Part shown: piece by piece, positions 7,564 through 9,849 of the stretch
How positions within the stretch are numbered: the first letter of the stretch is position 1
How the letters are laid out: the number at the start of each line of letters is the position of its first letter
Source of the DNA: Candidatus Omnitrophota bacterium
GTDB lineage: Bacteria > Omnitrophota > Gorgyraeia > Gygaellales > Profunditerraquicolaceae
DNA length: 9,849 nt
Direction: 5' to 3'
Assembly (NCBI GenBank): GCA_023818905.1
Contig: JAMWDE010000026.1
Span: 1 to 9,849 of the forward strand
Notes under the pieces: model-generated
The model's input: the letters and a program-made list of their open reading frames with translations, nothing else
Told to the model about the DNA's origin: nothing
Database searches by the model: none
Translations under genes and position numbers: made by a program

Positions 7564-8355
7564 CTATTCTCTAATATGGATAGTCTTCATAGGGCAAGCC
7601 TTTACACATTCTTTGCAGGAATTACATTTACTATAATCTATAACCGCTAATTTATCTAGAACTTGAATGGCGCCTACGGGACAGACTTGTTCGCATCTCC
7701 CACAGGCGATACAGCCTACTGAGCAGAATAGTCTGGTATCCTTACCTGTATCGTGTGAACTGCAGGCAACATAAACACTACTGGTAACAGGTATAAGACT
7801 AAACAATCTCTTAGGACAAACTTCTACGCATCTATTGCAAGCCCTACATTTGTCTTTATCTACCTTGGGAATATCCTCTTCTGACATAGTTATGGCACCA
7901 AATGGACAGGCCTTCACACAACTACCAAAACCTAAACAGCCATAGATACAACTCTTTTGCCCTCCCAATAGAAGATTTGCTCCGATACAATCTTGAATGC
8001 CTTTATATAAGAATCTATCTTGAGCCCTTCTACCGCCATTGCAGTGGAGGGTAGCTACCAATGCTGTTTTATCCTCTATTTTCTTACCTAACAACTCAGC
8101 GATCTTCTGTCTTGCCCCTACCTCGCTTACCTTACAGGTCTCTATATCCACCTTACCGGTTAATAGGGCCTCAGCAAACCCTTCGCAGCCTGCATTACCA
8201 CAGGCGCCGCAATTTGCGCCCGGCAGTAGTTCTGTAATCTTTTCTAAGCGAGGATCATTTTTTTTAACTGCAAACCTCTGTGAAGCAACTGCCAGGCCTA
8301 TACCAAAGAATAAGCCTAAAATACCTAATATTAGAATTGGAATTAAAATATCCAT
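7564..8355 (-). CDS. rnfB: Rnf complex iron-sulfur subunit RnfB (long form)
   Basis: Ferredoxin-interacting subunit of the membrane ferredoxin:NAD oxidoreductase. It relays electrons through [4Fe-4S] clusters into the Rnf pump. It has 263 residues: an N-terminal membrane anchor at about 5-25, then the Fe-S domain with C49, C52, C57 and C74 ([14 protein letters not shown]). Ferredoxin-type motifs follow: C136/C140/C146/C150 ([15 protein letters not shown]), C170/C173/C176/C180, C211/C215/C218/C221/C225, and C244/C247/C250/C254. This is the long, multi-cluster RnfB type seen in clostridia and Thermotoga, not the short E. coli type. C105 and C123 also match extra cysteines of long RnfB, but Arg stands where the second Cys of the CNGxC motif is expected (HCNGGRR). 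The ATG overlaps the rnfA stop by one base (TAATG), and no good ribosome site is seen, so translation is probably coupled. Confidence 0.94.
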   Translation of the reverse strand: MDILIPILILGILGLFFGIGLAVASQRFAVKKNDPRLEKITELLPGANCGACGNAGCEGFAEALLTGKVDIETCKVSEVGARQKIAELLGKKIEDKTALVATLHCNGGRRAQDRFLYKGIQDCIGANLLLGGQKSCIYGCLGFGSCVKACPFGAITMSEEDIPKVDKDKCRACNRCVEVCPKRLFSLIPVTSSVYVACSSHDTGKDTRLFCSVGCIACGRCEQVCPVGAIQVLDKLAVIDYSKCNSCKECVKACPMKTIHIRE

Positions 8356-8963
8356 TAGAATCTAAAGCCATTAAAACCTAAAAAACTCAACCCCATAATG
8401 CTGGCGATAATAAAGGCTAACGGAAAATCCTTAAATACGTCAGGGACATCGCAGAAGTCTAATCTCTCTCTTATACCCGACATCAAAAGCATAGCCAGAC
8501 TGTAGCCCAACCCTACGCAGATACCTTGAAATACAGAATAGTAGAAACTTCCCGCTAAGGGTCTACTGTCTACAAAAAACATATCTATATTCAATACCGC
8601 TACTCCTAATACTGCGCAGTTTACTGTAATCAAGGGCAGATATATACCGAATAATCTATAAATAGGTGGGCTTATCTTTTTAACCACAATTTCTACCAAC
8701 TGCACAAAAGTAGCAATGACCAGGATGAAAGAAATAGTGCGTAAGTAAGTCAGGTTATAGGGTATAAGCAAAAATCTATAGATCAGCCAAGTAATTATAC
8801 TGGACGTCGTAATCACAAACATAACTGCTAAACTCATCGCTAAAGCAGGCCGGGTCTGTTTTGAGATGGCAATAAAAGAGCACAGTCCTAAAAACCGCGA
8901 GAGAATAACATTGTTAATAAATACTGCTGAGATAAATATACTTAAAAACTGCTCAATATTCAT
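8355..8963 (-). CDS. rnfA: Rnf complex membrane subunit RnfA
   Basis: Integral membrane subunit. With RnfE it forms the inverted-repeat core that carries a membrane-embedded [2Fe-2S] cluster and moves Na+ or H+ during electron transfer. It has 202 residues, normal length, with about six hydrophobic segments. The family motif [16 protein letters not shown] (15-30) and [10 protein letters not shown] (113-122) supply the conserved cysteines C28 and C116. The ATG overlaps the end of rnfE by four bases (ATGA), and the rnfA stop overlaps rnfB. No clear Shine-Dalgarno precedes it, so translation likely depends on coupling. RnfA and NqrE are homologous, but the RnfB and RnfD neighbours settle it as Rnf. 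Confidence 0.95.
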   Translation of the reverse strand: MNIEQFLSIFISAVFINNVILSRFLGLCSFIAISKQTRPALAMSLAVMFVITTSSIITWLIYRFLLIPYNLTYLRTISFILVIATFVQLVEIVVKKISPPIYRLFGIYLPLITVNCAVLGVAVLNIDMFFVDSRPLAGSFYYSVFQGICVGLGYSLAMLLMSGIRERLDFCDVPDVFKDFPLAFIIASIMGLSFLGFNGFRF

Positions 8964-9553
8964 TTATTTTTCTTTTTAAAGAGATTAAAAAATCCAAGTA
9001 GTAGCCCAATTACCAAAAGCGCTCCCGAAGGCAAGGCAAACATAAACACAGGCTCAAACCCTCTAATCAAAGTCCAACCTAACAATCTACCTACACCTAA
9101 AATTTCTCGTATCCCTGAAATTAGTACCAATGCCAGACAAAAACCTACGCCCATACCTAAACCATCATAAAAGGAATTTAGCACTGTCTGCTTTGAGGCG
9201 TATGCTTCTGCGCGTCCTAAAACTACACAGTTTACCACGATAAGCGGTACATATATACCTAAGGCGCGATACAAAGCTGGAGCGTAGGCCTTCATTATCA
9301 ACTCTGTGATGGTAACGAAGGTGGCAATAACCACAATATAACAAGGTATACGAATCCTATCTGGAATAATCCTGCTAAGACACGAGATAATCATATTTGA
9401 ACAGACCAACACAAAAGTTGCTGCCAAGCCCATTCCTAAACCATTAAAAACCGTAGTAGAAACCGCCAGGGTAGGACATAAACCTAGTATCAAAACGAAA
9501 GTAGGGTTCTCCTTGATGATGCCTTTCAAAAATTCCTTAAGTAATCTGTTCAT
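8960..9553 (-). CDS. rnfE: Rnf complex membrane subunit RnfE
   Basis: Membrane partner of RnfA in the Rnf ion pump. It has 197 residues with about six hydrophobic segments and a Lys-rich C-terminus (FKKKNK). The start FLKGIIKENPTFVLILGLCP (8-27) is a typical RnfE N-terminus. C26 and C109 (VVNCVVLGRAEA) are the conserved half-channel cysteines expected to share the [2Fe-2S] cluster with RnfA. ATG 9551-9553 is the natural start, but the bases just before it (TCCTTTTTGT) contain no ribosome site; the nearest purine-rich AAGGA is about 15-20 nt away. It is separated from rnfD by 64 nt rather than by rnfG as in the usual C-D-G-E-A-B order. Confidence 0.94.
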   Translation of the reverse strand: MNRLLKEFLKGIIKENPTFVLILGLCPTLAVSTTVFNGLGMGLAATFVLVCSNMIISCLSRIIPDRIRIPCYIVVIATFVTITELIMKAYAPALYRALGIYVPLIVVNCVVLGRAEAYASKQTVLNSFYDGLGMGVGFCLALVLISGIREILGVGRLLGWTLIRGFEPVFMFALPSGALLVIGLLLGFFNLFKKKNK

Positions 9554-9617
9554 ACAAAAAGGAAAAGGTCCTTGCCCATAGTCAAAATTTCAGGCATAGA
9601 CCCATAGCTACTAATTA
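9554..9617 (-). other. Spacer between rnfD and rnfE where rnfG is usually found
   Basis: Sixty-four bases with no gene of the size of rnfG (~200 codons). It holds two copies of CTATGGG (minus strand) 26 nt apart (9601-9607 and 9575-9581) and a small imperfect AAGGACCTT palindrome near 9566-9574. Only peptides of 7-15 codons are possible here. I see no recognisable rnfG remnant. Confidence 0.6.
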
Positions 9618-9849
9618 TCATTTTGTTCCATATATCCTAGTTTTGGTATAACGGTCTATGATGGGCGTAGCAGCATTCATCATCAGAATAGCATAAGATA
9701 CGCCTTCTGGATAACCTCCCCAGATTCTAATCATTGCAGTAAGTAAACCGCAACCTAACCCAAAGATAAACTGGCCTTTACGGGTCAAAGGAGAAGTAAC
9801 ATAATCGGTAGCCATAAAGAACGCTCCTAAGATTAATCCACCAGATAAA
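9618..9849 (-). CDS. rnfD: Rnf complex membrane subunit RnfD, C-terminal part only
   Basis: RnfD is a membrane subunit with covalently bound FMN in the Rnf ion pump. The last 76 residues are visible, and the frame runs open off the window edge at 9849. They begin [20 protein letters not shown] and continue through [17 protein letters not shown] and [16 protein letters not shown], the conserved end of RnfD/NqrB-type proteins, to a TGA at 9618-9620. The Met at 9813-9815 is internal, not a start. The FMN-attachment threonine lies outside the window. First of the visible rnfD-E-A-B genes. Confidence 0.92.
   Translation of the reverse strand, partial: LSGGLILGAFFMATDYVTSPLTRKGQFIFGLGCGLLTAMIRIWGGYPEGVSYAILMMNAATPIIDRYTKTRIYGTK

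Noticed and set aside
8039..8365. 108-codon plus-strand reading frame over rnfB
   Set aside because: Antisense shadow of rnfB; its composition mirrors the Cys/Gly-rich gene and shows no family features.

Overview
The window is an AT-rich stretch of bacterial chromosome, densely packed with short intergenic gaps. It carries housekeeping genes and the end of an Rnf electron-transport operon. Rnf, a predicted lipoprotein and an FtsB/DivIC-type division protein suggest a Gram-negative anaerobe. The gene neighbourhoods (yggS-proC-MTAP, eno-ftsB, and a periplasmic-domain-less FtsH relative with a lipoprotein) remind me of uncultured lineages such as Omnitrophota. That placement is recollection plus inference and is low confidence.

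Layout: (1) 1-2153, minus strand, is a three-gene operon yggS -> proC -> MTA phosphorylase (cut at the window edge), driven by a near-consensus promoter at 2167-2194 that leaves almost no leader. (2) 2195-2523 is non-coding and AT-rich, with a few short repeats. (3) 2519-4248, minus strand, runs eno -> ftsB-like -> initiator tRNA-Met -> intrinsic terminator. (4) 4249-4409 is a divergent promoter region with a good sigma70-type promoter on each strand. (5) 4410-6936, plus strand, is an FtsH-family membrane AAA+ zinc protease without the usual periplasmic domain. It overlaps a gene for an unrecognised predicted lipoprotein by 53 nt. (6) 6942-9849, minus strand, is the end of an rnf operon: rnfD (partial) -> rnfE -> rnfA -> rnfB -> purN. 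E/A and A/B overlap by 4 nt and 1 nt. rnfG is not in its usual place between rnfD and rnfE.

Functionally, region 1 combines PLP homeostasis, the last step of proline synthesis and methylthioadenosine salvage. Region 3 joins a glycolytic enzyme, a divisome protein and the translation initiator tRNA. Region 6 couples ferredoxin/NAD electron transfer to ion pumping, followed by a purine biosynthesis gene. Region 5 is the least ordinary part and probably acts at the inner membrane and cell envelope. I see no CRISPR array, transposase, integrase, phage gene or toxin-antitoxin pair, and no clearly new multi-gene system. The points most worth a second look are the protease/lipoprotein pair, the missing rnfG and the atypical initiator tRNA.
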